A DNA stretch of 5,164 nucleotides from an uncultured Collinsella sp. (lineage in GTDB: Bacteria > Actinomycetota > Coriobacteriia > Coriobacteriales > Coriobacteriaceae): positions 1 to 5,164 of the forward strand of contig UQPI01000089.1 of assembly GCA_900542945.1 (NCBI GenBank), read 5' to 3'. Both the position numbers and the translations under genes were made by a program. The notes under the pieces are model-generated. The model was not told the DNA's origin. It searched no databases and was given only the letters and a program-made list of their open reading frames with translations. Positions within the stretch are counted from its first letter, which is position 1, and each line of letters starts with the position of its first letter. Of the stretch, positions 1 through 4,974 are shown piece by piece.

Positions 1-47
1 ATGCAGCAGGGGCTCTCAATGTTTTTATGTCCTGCTCATATCGTCTG

Positions 48-82
48 TGCCGGCACTTTGGGAACGTTCCTAAGTGCCGGCA
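48..82. promoter_or_regulatory. 35-bp inverted repeat containing a LacI-operator-like core
   Basis: Arms TGCCGGCACTT (48-58) and AAGTGCCGGCA (72-82) are perfect 11-bp inverted repeats. Between them lies GGAACGTTCC (61-70), itself a perfect palindrome centred on CG. The 16-bp stretch 58-73 matches its own complement at 7 of 8 base pairs and has the central AACGTT typical of LacI/PurR/CcpA-family operators. As RNA it would make a strong hairpin, but no T-run follows it, so a Rho-independent terminator for an upstream gene is less likely than an operator. It could also be a 3'-end hairpin of a gene outside the window. Confidence 0.45.
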
Positions 83-125
83 TCTGCGGACACTCCTTGG
101 CTGTTGCCTGTTCATGAGTGTCTCC

Positions 126-139
126 AACGACTAGTCGTT
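126..139. promoter_or_regulatory. Perfect 14-bp palindrome upstream of pckA
   Basis: AACGACT followed by AGTCGTT forms a perfect palindrome without spacer. A related half, TGACTAG, recurs at about 152-158. Its size and position suit a dimeric regulator's binding site. The family that would bind it is not recognisable from sequence alone. Confidence 0.35.
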
Positions 140-207
140 TAAGAACGTCCATGACTAGGCCGCTTGCGTGCGATTTTTGACCGTTGGGCGGGCGCTTCGC
201 CGTTGCC

Positions 208-223
208 GCAAAAACGTTTCTGC
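208..223. promoter_or_regulatory. LacI/PurR-like operator candidate in the pckA leader
   Basis: GCAAAAACGTTTCTGC matches its own complement at 7 of 8 pairs and is centred on AACGTT, close in style to PurR/CcpA-type operators. Its centre is exactly 150 bp from the centre of the similar site at 58-73. Two same-core sites on one gene suggest one LacI-family repressor, perhaps with looping. The regulator itself is not in the window. Confidence 0.4.
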
Positions 224-240
224 ATATCGGGTACAACGGG

Positions 241-256
241 CTTTACGTGAGTAAAG
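241..256 (+). promoter_or_regulatory. Inverted repeat 30 nt before the pckA Shine-Dalgarno site
   Basis: CTTTAC (241-246) and GTAAAG (251-256) are perfect 6-bp arms around the loop GTGA. The repeat could be a small 5'-UTR hairpin or a protein site of the TTTAC-N4-GTAAA type. No consensus could be assigned. Confidence 0.3.
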
Positions 257-297
257 TGCGCGCCGCGTCCACGTGTCGCGTTTTTAAAGGAGGCCCC

Positions 298-1968
298 ATG
301 CCAGGTGTTACCCCTGCAGAAGTTCTGTCCAACTTTGGCATTACGCTGGTCGAAGATCCCGCCGAGAACCAGCCCCGCCTGCTGGTTGACCTGCCGGCAG
401 CAGAACTCGTCGAGCACGCCATCCGCCGCAACGAAGGCCGCATGGCCTCCAACGGCGCACTGGTGATCGAGACGGGGGAGCGTACCGGACGCTCGCCCAA
501 CGACCGCTTTATCGTCGACACGCCCGACGTGCACGACAAGATCGCCTGGGGCGCGGTCAACCGCTCGCTGTCCGTCGAGAGCTATGAGACCATCAAGGCC
601 GGCATCGTCGACTACCTCAACGAACGCGATGTGTTCGTTACCCGCGGCATGGCGGGCGCCGACCGCAACCACACGCGCCGCCTGCTCGTCGCCTGTGAGC
701 GTGCCAGCCAGGCACTCTTTATTAAGCAGATGCTCGCCCGCCCGCTCGCCCGCGAAATCGCACGCACCGGTGAGCCCGACTTCTGTGTGCTCGCCGCTCC
801 CGGCTACCAGTGCGATCCCACCATTAAGGGGCTCAACTCCAGCGCCGCCGTGGTCATCAACTTCCAGGAACGCGTGATTCTGGTCGCCGGCACCGGCTAC
901 TCCGGTGAGATCAAAAAGTCGATCTTTAGCGTCATGAACTACCTGCTGCCCGTCGAGGACGACGTGCTGCCCATGCACTGCTCGGCCAGCATGGATCCCG
1001 TCACGCACGAGACCGCCGTGTTCTTTGGCCTGTCCGGCACCGGCAAGACCACGCTTTCGGCCAACCCCACGCGCCTACTGATCGGCGACGACGAGCACGG
1101 TTGGTCCGACATGGGCATCTTCAACATCGAGGGTGGCTGCTACGCCAAATGCGAGGGCTTGGACGCGTTCCACGAGCCCGAAATCTTCAACGCTGTCCGC
1201 TTTGGCGCGATCTGCGAAAACGTGGTGCTCGACGAGAACCGCAAGCCCAACTACGACGACATCTCGATCACGCACAACACACGCGTGGCATACCCTGTGG
1301 AGCACATTCCCAACGCGTGGACCAAGGGCATGGGCACCACTCCAAGCGTCGTACTGTTCCTGACCTGCGACGCCTTTGGCGTGTTGCCGCCCATCTCACG
1401 CCTGACGGCCGACGCCGCCATGTATCACTTTGTGACGGGCTTTACGGCTAAGATCCCCGGCACCGAGGTCGGCGTCACCGAGCCCACGCCCACGTTCTCC
1501 TCGCTGTTCGGAGAGCCGTTTATGCCGCTCGACCCTATGGTCTACGCCAAGATGCTCGGCGAGCGTATCGCCGACGGCCGCACCCGCGTCTATCTGGTCA
1601 ACACCGGCTGGATTGGCGGCGGTTATGGCGTGGGCCATCGTATCGAGCTTGCCTACACGCGCGCCCTGGTGGCCCGCGCCCTCGACGGTACCATCGAGGA
1701 CAGCGAGTTCGTGCACGACGATATCTTTAACGTCGACATTCCCACCACGTGCCACGGTGTGCCCGACGGCATCCTGGTGCCGCGCCAGTACTGGCAGAGC
1801 ACCGCGCGCTACGACGAGGCTGCGCACAACCTGGCGGTGATGTTCGAGGAGAACTTCGAGAAGAAGTACTCGCACCTGCCCGAGTCCGTCAAGGCCGCCG
1901 GCCCGCACGCCCAGTTGTCCGCCGAGGCCCGTCATCGCGGCCGTGGGCTGCTGGGGCTCCGCCACTAG
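298..1968 (+). CDS. pckA: Phosphoenolpyruvate carboxykinase (ATP)
   Basis: This cytoplasmic enzyme interconverts oxaloacetate + ATP and PEP + CO2 + ADP. In respiring bacteria it serves gluconeogenesis. In anaerobic fermenters it often runs in the CO2-fixing, ATP-forming direction, which is an inference here. The 556-residue product is slightly longer than the usual 530-540. All signature elements are visible: GRSPND at 64-69 with the substrate-binding Arg65; the metal-site lysines K206/K207 in GEIKKS; His227 in MHCSAS; the P-loop GLSGTGKTT at 244-252 (Lys250); the second kinase motif LIGDDEHGW at 261-269 (Asp264/Asp265); Arg329 in HNTRVAYP; and the late NTGWIGGGYGVG stretch. The P-loop type and lack of a GTP-enzyme signature indicate the ATP form. 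The ATG at 298 follows AAAGGAGG by 4 nt; the frame stays open upstream to a TTG at 184, but that start lacks such a site and would add sequence unlike the family's N terminus. The last ~16 residues, after AAGPHA, go beyond the usual C terminus. Palindromic repeat copy 1 lies 15 nt after the stop. Confidence 0.97.
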   Translation: MPGVTPAEVLSNFGITLVEDPAENQPRLLVDLPAAELVEHAIRRNEGRMASNGALVIETGERTGRSPNDRFIVDTPDVHDKIAWGAVNRSLSVESYETIKAGIVDYLNERDVFVTRGMAGADRNHTRRLLVACERASQALFIKQMLARPLAREIARTGEPDFCVLAAPGYQCDPTIKGLNSSAAVVINFQERVILVAGTGYSGEIKKSIFSVMNYLLPVEDDVLPMHCSASMDPVTHETAVFFGLSGTGKTTLSANPTRLLIGDDEHGWSDMGIFNIEGGCYAKCEGLDAFHEPEIFNAVRFGAICENVVLDENRKPNYDDISITHNTRVAYPVEHIPNAWTKGMGTTPSVVLFLTCDAFGVLPPISRLTADAAMYHFVTGFTAKIPGTEVGVTEPTPTFSSLFGEPFMPLDPMVYAKMLGERIADGRTRVYLVNTGWIGGGYGVGHRIELAYTRALVARALDGTIEDSEFVHDDIFNVDIPTTCHGVPDGILVPRQYWQSTARYDEAAHNLAVMFEENFEKKYSHLPESVKAAGPHAQLSAEARHRGRGLLGLRH

Positions 1969-1983
1969 CGTCGCCCCAGACCC

Positions 1984-2024
1984 AAAACCACCATAAAGGG
2001 GACAGGCACCTTTGTGGTGGTTTT
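1984..2024 (+). repeat. Intergenic palindromic repeat, copy 1; likely bidirectional terminator of pckA
   Basis: A 16-bp stem (arms 1984-1999 and 2009-2024) encloses the 9-nt loop GGACAGGCA. The arm starts AAAA and ends TTTT, so either strand gives a GC-containing hairpin ending in a U-run, as in Rho-independent terminators. One pair (T1994 with G2014) is a G-U wobble where copies 3 and 4 have C-G. The strand given is that of the GGACAGGCA loop. Confidence 0.9.
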
Positions 2025-2051
2025 ACTCGCGCGGATGACTCGGGTTACAAT
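2022..2051 (+). promoter_or_regulatory. Promoter candidate for the B3/B4 gene leader
   Basis: TTTACT (2022-2027, 4/6 to TTGACA) and TACAAT (2046-2051, 5/6 to TATAAT) are separated by 18 bp. The -35 element uses the last T residues of repeat copy 1, so the repeat may supply part of the promoter. Transcription would start near 2058, just before the hairpin at 2066-2087. Confidence 0.4.
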
Positions 2052-2057
2052 ACGCCT

Positions 2058-2155
2058 GACATATTGCCCCCTTCTCCGGATGGGGGCAGCGTAAGCGCTC
2101 TTGTGGCGGCACCGTAGGACTTTGAAGGTGGCCGTCGTAAGGGCGCTTTTTGTTT
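2058..2155 (+). ncRNA. Candidate structured leader or small RNA before the B3/B4 gene
   Basis: Between the promoter-like sequence and the gene, about 95 nt fold into two hairpins. The first is GCCCCC (2066-2071) with GGGGGC (2082-2087) around a 10-nt loop. The second is the 21-bp terminator hairpin listed separately. Several base pairs are G-U when read on the + strand (2099-2142, 2103-2138, 2104-2137, 2106-2135). Those pairs would be broken as A-C on the other strand, which points to a + strand RNA. It could be an attenuator controlling the downstream gene or a free-standing ~95-nt small RNA. I recognise no known riboswitch class, and T-box and SRP RNA signatures are absent. Confidence 0.4.
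2093..2151 (+). terminator. Long Rho-independent terminator hairpin in the leader
   Basis: The arms 2093-2113 and 2127-2148 pair over 21 bp (including wobbles) with only one bulged base, G2131, and a 13-nt loop (2114-2126). The run TTTTTGTTT directly follows the GC-rich base of the stem. It stands 125 nt beyond the pckA stop, after the repeat that already terminates pckA, and about 45 nt before the next start codon. It therefore fits an intrinsic terminator of a leader or small RNA better than a pckA terminator, though a backup role is possible. Confidence 0.7.
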
Positions 2156-2195
2156 AGGCGCCCTCGCTCGGGCGCGCACGATGAAGGGAGAGCGC

Positions 2196-2915
2196 ATGAA
2201 GAGCTTTATTGCCGAGGATTCGTTTTGGGAGCTATTTCCGCAGGCGGCTGTCGGTGTTGTGGTCGTAAAGGGCATGAAGCCCGCGGCTCAGATTCCTCAA
2301 GAGGACGTGGACGCGATTGCGGCGTTGCTCGACCGCGCCAATATCGACGCGGAGCGTCATCTGACCAGCGATACTATCAGCGAGAACGCACCGGTCAAGG
2401 CATGGCGCGAGGCTTATCGGCTGTTCAAGACCAAAAAGGGCGCGCGTTGCTCAATTGAGAACCTGCTCAAGCGCGTGCTCAAGGGCAAACCGGTGGGCCA
2501 CATTACGCCCGCGGTGGATATCTACAACACGGTGTCGCTGACCTACGCGCTGCCCGTTGGCGGCGAGGACCTGCATGCGATTGAGGGGGATCTTCGCTTG
2601 AAGGTGACTGACGGCGGCGATGCGTTCCTGCCACTTGGCGAGGAAACAGATGACCCGACGCTGCCCGGCGAGCTCGCCTACATCGATGATGCGGGCGCCG
2701 TATGCCGCTGCTGGAACTGGCGCGATGGCGTTCGCACGGCGCTGTCCGACGATTCGGCCGATGCATTCCTGGCGATTGAGTGCGTGGAGCCCGAGCGGAT
2801 GGGGGATTGCCAGGCTGCCGTTGATCGTCTCGCCGAGTTGCTCGAGCGCTATCTGGGAGCGACGGTTGTCGTTAAGACGCTTGTGACCCGCGACAATCCC
2901 TGCGTGGAACTGTAG
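2196..2915 (+). CDS. Solo B3/B4 tRNA-binding-domain protein (PheRS beta-like)
   Basis: This is a 239-residue cytoplasmic protein of the stand-alone B3/B4-domain family, related to the editing module of phenylalanyl-tRNA synthetase beta. Some relatives are thought to act on mischarged tRNA or other nucleic acids; the exact substrate here is unknown. The domain covers roughly residues 75-200, with the family-typical stretch SIENLLKRVLKGKPVG and then TPAVDIYNTVSLTYALPVGGEDL (86-126), GELAYID (158-164) and CRCWNWRDG (170-178). The N-terminal part is a helical region that usually precedes the domain. No signal peptide or membrane segment is visible. I chose the ATG at 2196 because AGGGAG (2185-2190) lies 5 nt before it; the in-frame ATG at 2181 has no ribosome binding site and overlaps a hairpin. 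The gene stands alone: a terminator hairpin precedes it and repeat copy 2 follows 28 nt after the stop. The family assignment is firm, the function is not. Confidence 0.9.
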   Translation: MKSFIAEDSFWELFPQAAVGVVVVKGMKPAAQIPQEDVDAIAALLDRANIDAERHLTSDTISENAPVKAWREAYRLFKTKKGARCSIENLLKRVLKGKPVGHITPAVDIYNTVSLTYALPVGGEDLHAIEGDLRLKVTDGGDAFLPLGEETDDPTLPGELAYIDDAGAVCRCWNWRDGVRTALSDDSADAFLAIECVEPERMGDCQAAVDRLAELLERYLGATVVVKTLVTRDNPCVEL

Positions 2916-2943
2916 CGACGCCTGCGGATCATGTTCGCCGGTC

Positions 2944-2985
2944 AAAACCACTACAAAGGTGCCTGTCCCCTTTGTAGTGGTTTTT
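2944..2985 (-). repeat. Intergenic palindromic repeat, copy 2; likely terminator of the B3/B4 gene
   Basis: This is a perfect 16-bp stem (arms 2944-2959 and 2969-2984) with loop TGCCTGTCC, the reverse complement of the loop in copies 1 and 3. It ends in TTTTT. The stem carries T2952-A2976 where the other copies have C-G. This compensatory double change keeps the pairing and argues that the hairpin is under selection. Confidence 0.9.
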
Positions 2986-3047
2986 ATGTTGATGGGTTAA
3001 CAAATGGGATATTTGGGTATGGGTGTTGCCTTGTGCGGCTAAGATGT

Positions 3048-3066
3048 TTACCCGTAAGCATTATGC
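3048..3066. promoter_or_regulatory. Adjacent small palindromes before marR (possible autoregulatory operator)
   Basis: TTACCCGTAA (3048-3057) is immediately followed by GCATTATGC (3058-3066). Both are short palindromes lying 22-41 nt before the MarR start codon. MarR proteins commonly repress their own gene through palindromes near the transcription start. A weak -10-like TAAGAT lies at 3040-3045 without a good -35 partner, and TTAACA at 2997-3002 has no good -10. Binding is inferred only from position and symmetry. Confidence 0.3.
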
Positions 3067-3088
3067 AAGCGAAAGGCGGTCGTCTCCC

Positions 3089-3538
3089 ATGCAGCAGAAC
3101 GACGAGACACGTTTCGAGGACTTTGTCGGACTGATCAGCGGGCTCTACAAGGAGATCCAGCGTATCAAGACGTCCGAAGGCGCAAGGCTGGGCCTCAAGG
3201 GCTCCGACGTTATGTGCCTGTACTATCTTGAGCGCAGCAAGGACGGCCTGACTGGCGCCGACCTCGCCCGCATGGCCGGCGTTACCCGTGCCGCCGTTTC
3301 GCGCACACTGGCACATCTGGAGGAGGGCGGCTACGTCGAGGTTGACGACTCGGGTGATGCGGCCGTCAAGTATCGTGCTCCGGTGCGCCTGACTGCCCTG
3401 GGCGGCGAGAGCATGAGCGAGGCCGATCGCATCATTCGCGAGGTGCTCGACACCACCGGTAAGGCTATGGGTGTGGAGCAGCGCGAGCAGATGTATGCGT
3501 CGCTGCGTACGATTCTCAACACCCTGCGTGAGATCTAA
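3089..3538 (+). CDS. MarR-family transcriptional regulator
   Basis: This 149-residue protein has the length and layout of a MarR winged-helix dimer that binds palindromic DNA and is released by a small ligand. Residues 1-35 and 115-149 form the helical dimerisation ends. The helix-turn-helix is at about 55-78 (TGADLARMAGVTRAAVSRTL), followed by HLEEGGYVEVDD and a wing (about 79-103) ending in VRLTALG. The ATG at 3089 follows GAAAGGCGG (3071-3079) by 9 nt; the frame extends upstream to a TTG at 3023 but into promoter-like DNA. The gene starts about 100 nt after repeat copy 2 and lies 119 nt before a DegV/FakB-type gene, with no palindromic repeat between them, so the two are probably co-transcribed. 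MarR-type FabT controls fatty-acid synthesis in Firmicutes, so a lipid-related ligand is a reasonable but unproven guess. Confidence 0.93.
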   Translation: MQQNDETRFEDFVGLISGLYKEIQRIKTSEGARLGLKGSDVMCLYYLERSKDGLTGADLARMAGVTRAAVSRTLAHLEEGGYVEVDDSGDAAVKYRAPVRLTALGGESMSEADRIIREVLDTTGKAMGVEQREQMYASLRTILNTLREI

Positions 3539-3576
3539 GGCCGCCAAGGCATTTGCTTCCCATTAAAAACTGCATC

Positions 3577-3608
3577 GTCCCGTTTGAGCGCGTACGCCGT
3601 GCCGGGAC
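3577..3608 (+). other. Hairpin in the marR-degV intergenic gap
   Basis: GTCCCG (3577-3582) pairs with CGGGAC (3603-3608), and the enclosed part contains GCGTACGC, a perfect 8-bp palindrome. No T-run follows, so it does not look like an intrinsic terminator. It may be an mRNA processing or stability element within a marR-degV transcript, or a regulator site. Confidence 0.35.
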
Positions 3609-3657
3609 ATTGCTGTCAAAATTCCCTGCGCGAGACCTGCGCAAGAAAGGATTCGCT

Positions 3658-4512
3658 ATGTCCGTCCGCATTATTACCGATTCCGCCAGCGATATGTCGC
3701 CGGCGGAGCACCCCGCTCTGCGTGTTCTGCCGCTGTCCGTCACCTTTGGCACCGATGTGTATATGGATGGCGTCGACATCGATCACCAGCGCTTTTACGA
3801 GATGCTTGTGGAGCGCGACGAGCTGCCCAAGACCGGCCAGGTCAACCCGTACGCGTTTTCGCAGGCGATTGCCGAAGCACGTGAGGCCGGCGACGAGGCG
3901 GTGATTATTACCGTGGGTGCCAAACTTTCGGGGACCAATCAGAGCGCCCGTACCGCACTTGCCGAGGCGCCGGGCGGCGACGTGTATGTGGTTGATAGCA
4001 ATAACGTTACCCTGGGTGAGCGCGTGCTGGTCGAGTATGCCCTGCGCCTAGTGGACGAGGGCCAGGGCGCGGCCCAGATCGCGGCGGCTGTCGAGGCCGT
4101 CCGTGACCGCGTGGTGGTTATTGGTCTGCTCGAGACGCTGGAGTACCTGGTGCGCGGCGGTCGCCTGTCTGCTGCTGCCGGCGCCGTGGGCACGCTGCTC
4201 AACGTAAAGCCCGTTGTGGCTGCCGAGGACGGTCTGATCGTGCAGCTGGGCAAGGCGCGTGGTTCCAAGAACGGCCGCAACCTGCTGAACCAAAAGGTCG
4301 AAAAAGCGGGCGGCATCGACTTTTCCATGCCGCTGGCGCTCGGCTATACGGGCCTTTCGGATGCGGTGCTCAAGAAGTATATCGAGGACAGCGCGGCACT
4401 GTGGGCTGGCCACACCGAGGGCGAACTGCCCGTTCACACCATCGGTGCCACCATCGGCACCCATGTAGGCCCCGGCGCCGTAGCCGTGGCCTTCTTCCAG
4501 CCCGTTAACTAG
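3658..4512 (+). CDS. DegV-family fatty-acid-binding protein (FakB type)
   Basis: DegV proteins bind a long-chain fatty acid in a deep pocket. Those that work as FakB present it to the kinase FakA, which makes acyl-phosphate for phospholipid synthesis. This 284-residue cytoplasmic protein has the normal family length and marks in order: TDSASD (7-12), KTGQVNP (58-64), SGTNQSA (91-97), VDSNN (112-116), LEYLVRGGRLS (161-171), LNVKPV (181-186) and IGTHVGPGA (266-274) near the C terminus. The usual T-S-Q triad reads T59-G60-Q61 here, a mild departure. The ATG at 3658 follows AGAAAGGA (3644-3651) by 6 nt; an upstream TTG in the same frame (3553) has no comparable site. No FakA/DAK-like kinase gene is in the window, so the partner must be elsewhere. 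The gene follows marR and ends 10 nt before repeat copy 3, making it the last gene of its unit. Confidence 0.95.
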   Translation: MSVRIITDSASDMSPAEHPALRVLPLSVTFGTDVYMDGVDIDHQRFYEMLVERDELPKTGQVNPYAFSQAIAEAREAGDEAVIITVGAKLSGTNQSARTALAEAPGGDVYVVDSNNVTLGERVLVEYALRLVDEGQGAAQIAAAVEAVRDRVVVIGLLETLEYLVRGGRLSAAAGAVGTLLNVKPVVAAEDGLIVQLGKARGSKNGRNLLNQKVEKAGGIDFSMPLALGYTGLSDAVLKKYIEDSAALWAGHTEGELPVHTIGATIGTHVGPGAVAVAFFQPVN

Positions 4513-4522
4513 CCCACCTGCC

Positions 4523-4562
4523 AAAACCACCACAAAGGGGACAGGCACCTTTGTGGTGGTTT
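4523..4562 (+). repeat. Intergenic palindromic repeat, copy 3; likely terminator of marR-degV
   Basis: This is a perfect 15-bp stem (arms 4524-4538 and 4548-4562) with loop GGACAGGCA, in the same orientation as copy 1. It begins 10 nt after the degV stop and ends 29 nt before the next start codon, so transcription of the alkyltransferase gene needs either read-through or a promoter overlapping the repeat. Confidence 0.9.
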
Positions 4563-4591
4563 ATGCTATTCCGGGTGGAAGGGAGCGAGCA

Positions 4592-4912
4592 ATGGCGTCT
4601 GAGGGCTTTTTTGAGCGGGTGTACGAGGTGGTCGAGCAAATCCCCGAGGGGATGGTCGCCACGTATGGTCAGGTGGCTCTGCTTGCCGGTCGTCCACGAA
4701 GTGCGCGGTACGTGGGGTATGCCCTGCATAGTAATCCTCGCCCCGGCGAGATTCCCTGTCACCGCGTGGTGTTTGCCGACGGGCACATATGCGAGGGTTT
4801 TGCTTTTGGCGGTCCCGATGCTCAACGTGAGCTTTTGCTAGGGGAGGGTGTGGCGTTTAAGGACGACATGCACGTCGACTTGGCCGCCTGTCGCTGGCCT
4901 GCAGGGCTCTAG
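4592..4912 (+). CDS. MGMT-family DNA-binding protein (Atl1-like, active-site Cys retained)
   Basis: This 106-residue protein consists only of the C-terminal DNA-binding domain of O6-alkylguanine-DNA alkyltransferases, without the N-terminal domain of Ogt/Ada (about 160-180 residues). Its visible marks are VATYGQVA (22-29, Tyr25), the helix with the presumed arginine finger at Arg39 in RSARYVGYAL, the active-site motif PCHRVV (55-60, Cys56), GG at 73-74, LLLGEG (81-86, Glu85 where the catalytic Glu sits in the family) and the tail VDLAACRW (95-102), which is typical of Atl1-like proteins. Classical Atl proteins have Trp or Ala in place of Cys and only flag lesions for excision repair. With Cys, His and Glu all present, this one may transfer alkyl groups itself. 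The ATG at 4592 follows GGAAGGGAG (4577-4585) by 6 nt. The gene is enclosed by repeat copies 3 and 4; no clear promoter was found. Confidence 0.92.
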   Translation: MASEGFFERVYEVVEQIPEGMVATYGQVALLAGRPRSARYVGYALHSNPRPGEIPCHRVVFADGHICEGFAFGGPDAQRELLLGEGVAFKDDMHVDLAACRWPAGL

Positions 4913-4929
4913 CGGCTCTGCCGTGGCTT

Positions 4930-4969
4930 AAACCACCACAAAGGTGCCTGTCCCCTTTGTGGTGGTTTT
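4930..4969 (-). repeat. Intergenic palindromic repeat, copy 4; likely terminator of the alkyltransferase gene
   Basis: This is a perfect 15-bp stem (arms 4930-4944 and 4954-4968) with loop TGCCTGTCC, in the same orientation as copy 2. It begins 17 nt after the stop codon and ends in TTTT. It is the exact reverse complement of copy 3. Confidence 0.9.
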
Positions 4970-4974
4970 GGCAG

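Larger units (their letters stand above)
1..297 (+). other. Long palindrome-rich intergenic region upstream of pckA
   Basis: I find no convincing gene here. A frame open from position 1 to 117 would encode about 38 hydrophobic residues, but it has no visible ribosome binding site and runs through a strong inverted repeat. The region holds at least four palindromes, listed separately: 48-82, 126-139, 208-223 and 241-256. Pieces resembling promoter elements exist (TTGACC at 177-182; TACAAC at 232-237), but no pair has acceptable spacing, so I do not call a promoter. The leader ends in a strong Shine-Dalgarno sequence, AAAGGAGG at 286-293. The length and density of symmetrical sites suggest that pckA is tightly regulated. 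Confidence 0.6.

Noticed and set aside
1..117. Short + strand frame of about 38 hydrophobic residues, open at the window start
   Set aside because: No visible ribosome binding site, Cys-rich odd composition, and it runs through the inverted repeat at 48-82.
177..205. pckA promoter with -35 TTGACC at 177-182
   Set aside because: At 16-18 bp downstream there is only GC-rich sequence without a -10-like hexamer.
139..1008. 289-codon open frame on the minus strand opposite pckA
   Set aside because: It is a by-product of GC-rich third positions in pckA. The translation resembles no family, has no ribosome binding site, and lies antisense to an unmistakable enzyme.
1396..1965. 189-codon minus-strand frame opposite the 3' half of pckA
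   Set aside because: Shadow frame of the same type; low-complexity Gly/Ala/Val composition and no initiation signals.
2093..2195. T-box riboswitch before the B3/B4 gene, suggested by GGCGGCACCG near 2105-2114
   Set aside because: The region is too short for a T-box, the antiterminator bulge sequence does not match properly, and no Stem I is present.
1984..4969. CRISPR array formed by the four similar repeats
   Set aside because: The copies are hundreds of bases apart, alternate in orientation, are near-perfect palindromes, and have whole genes between them.
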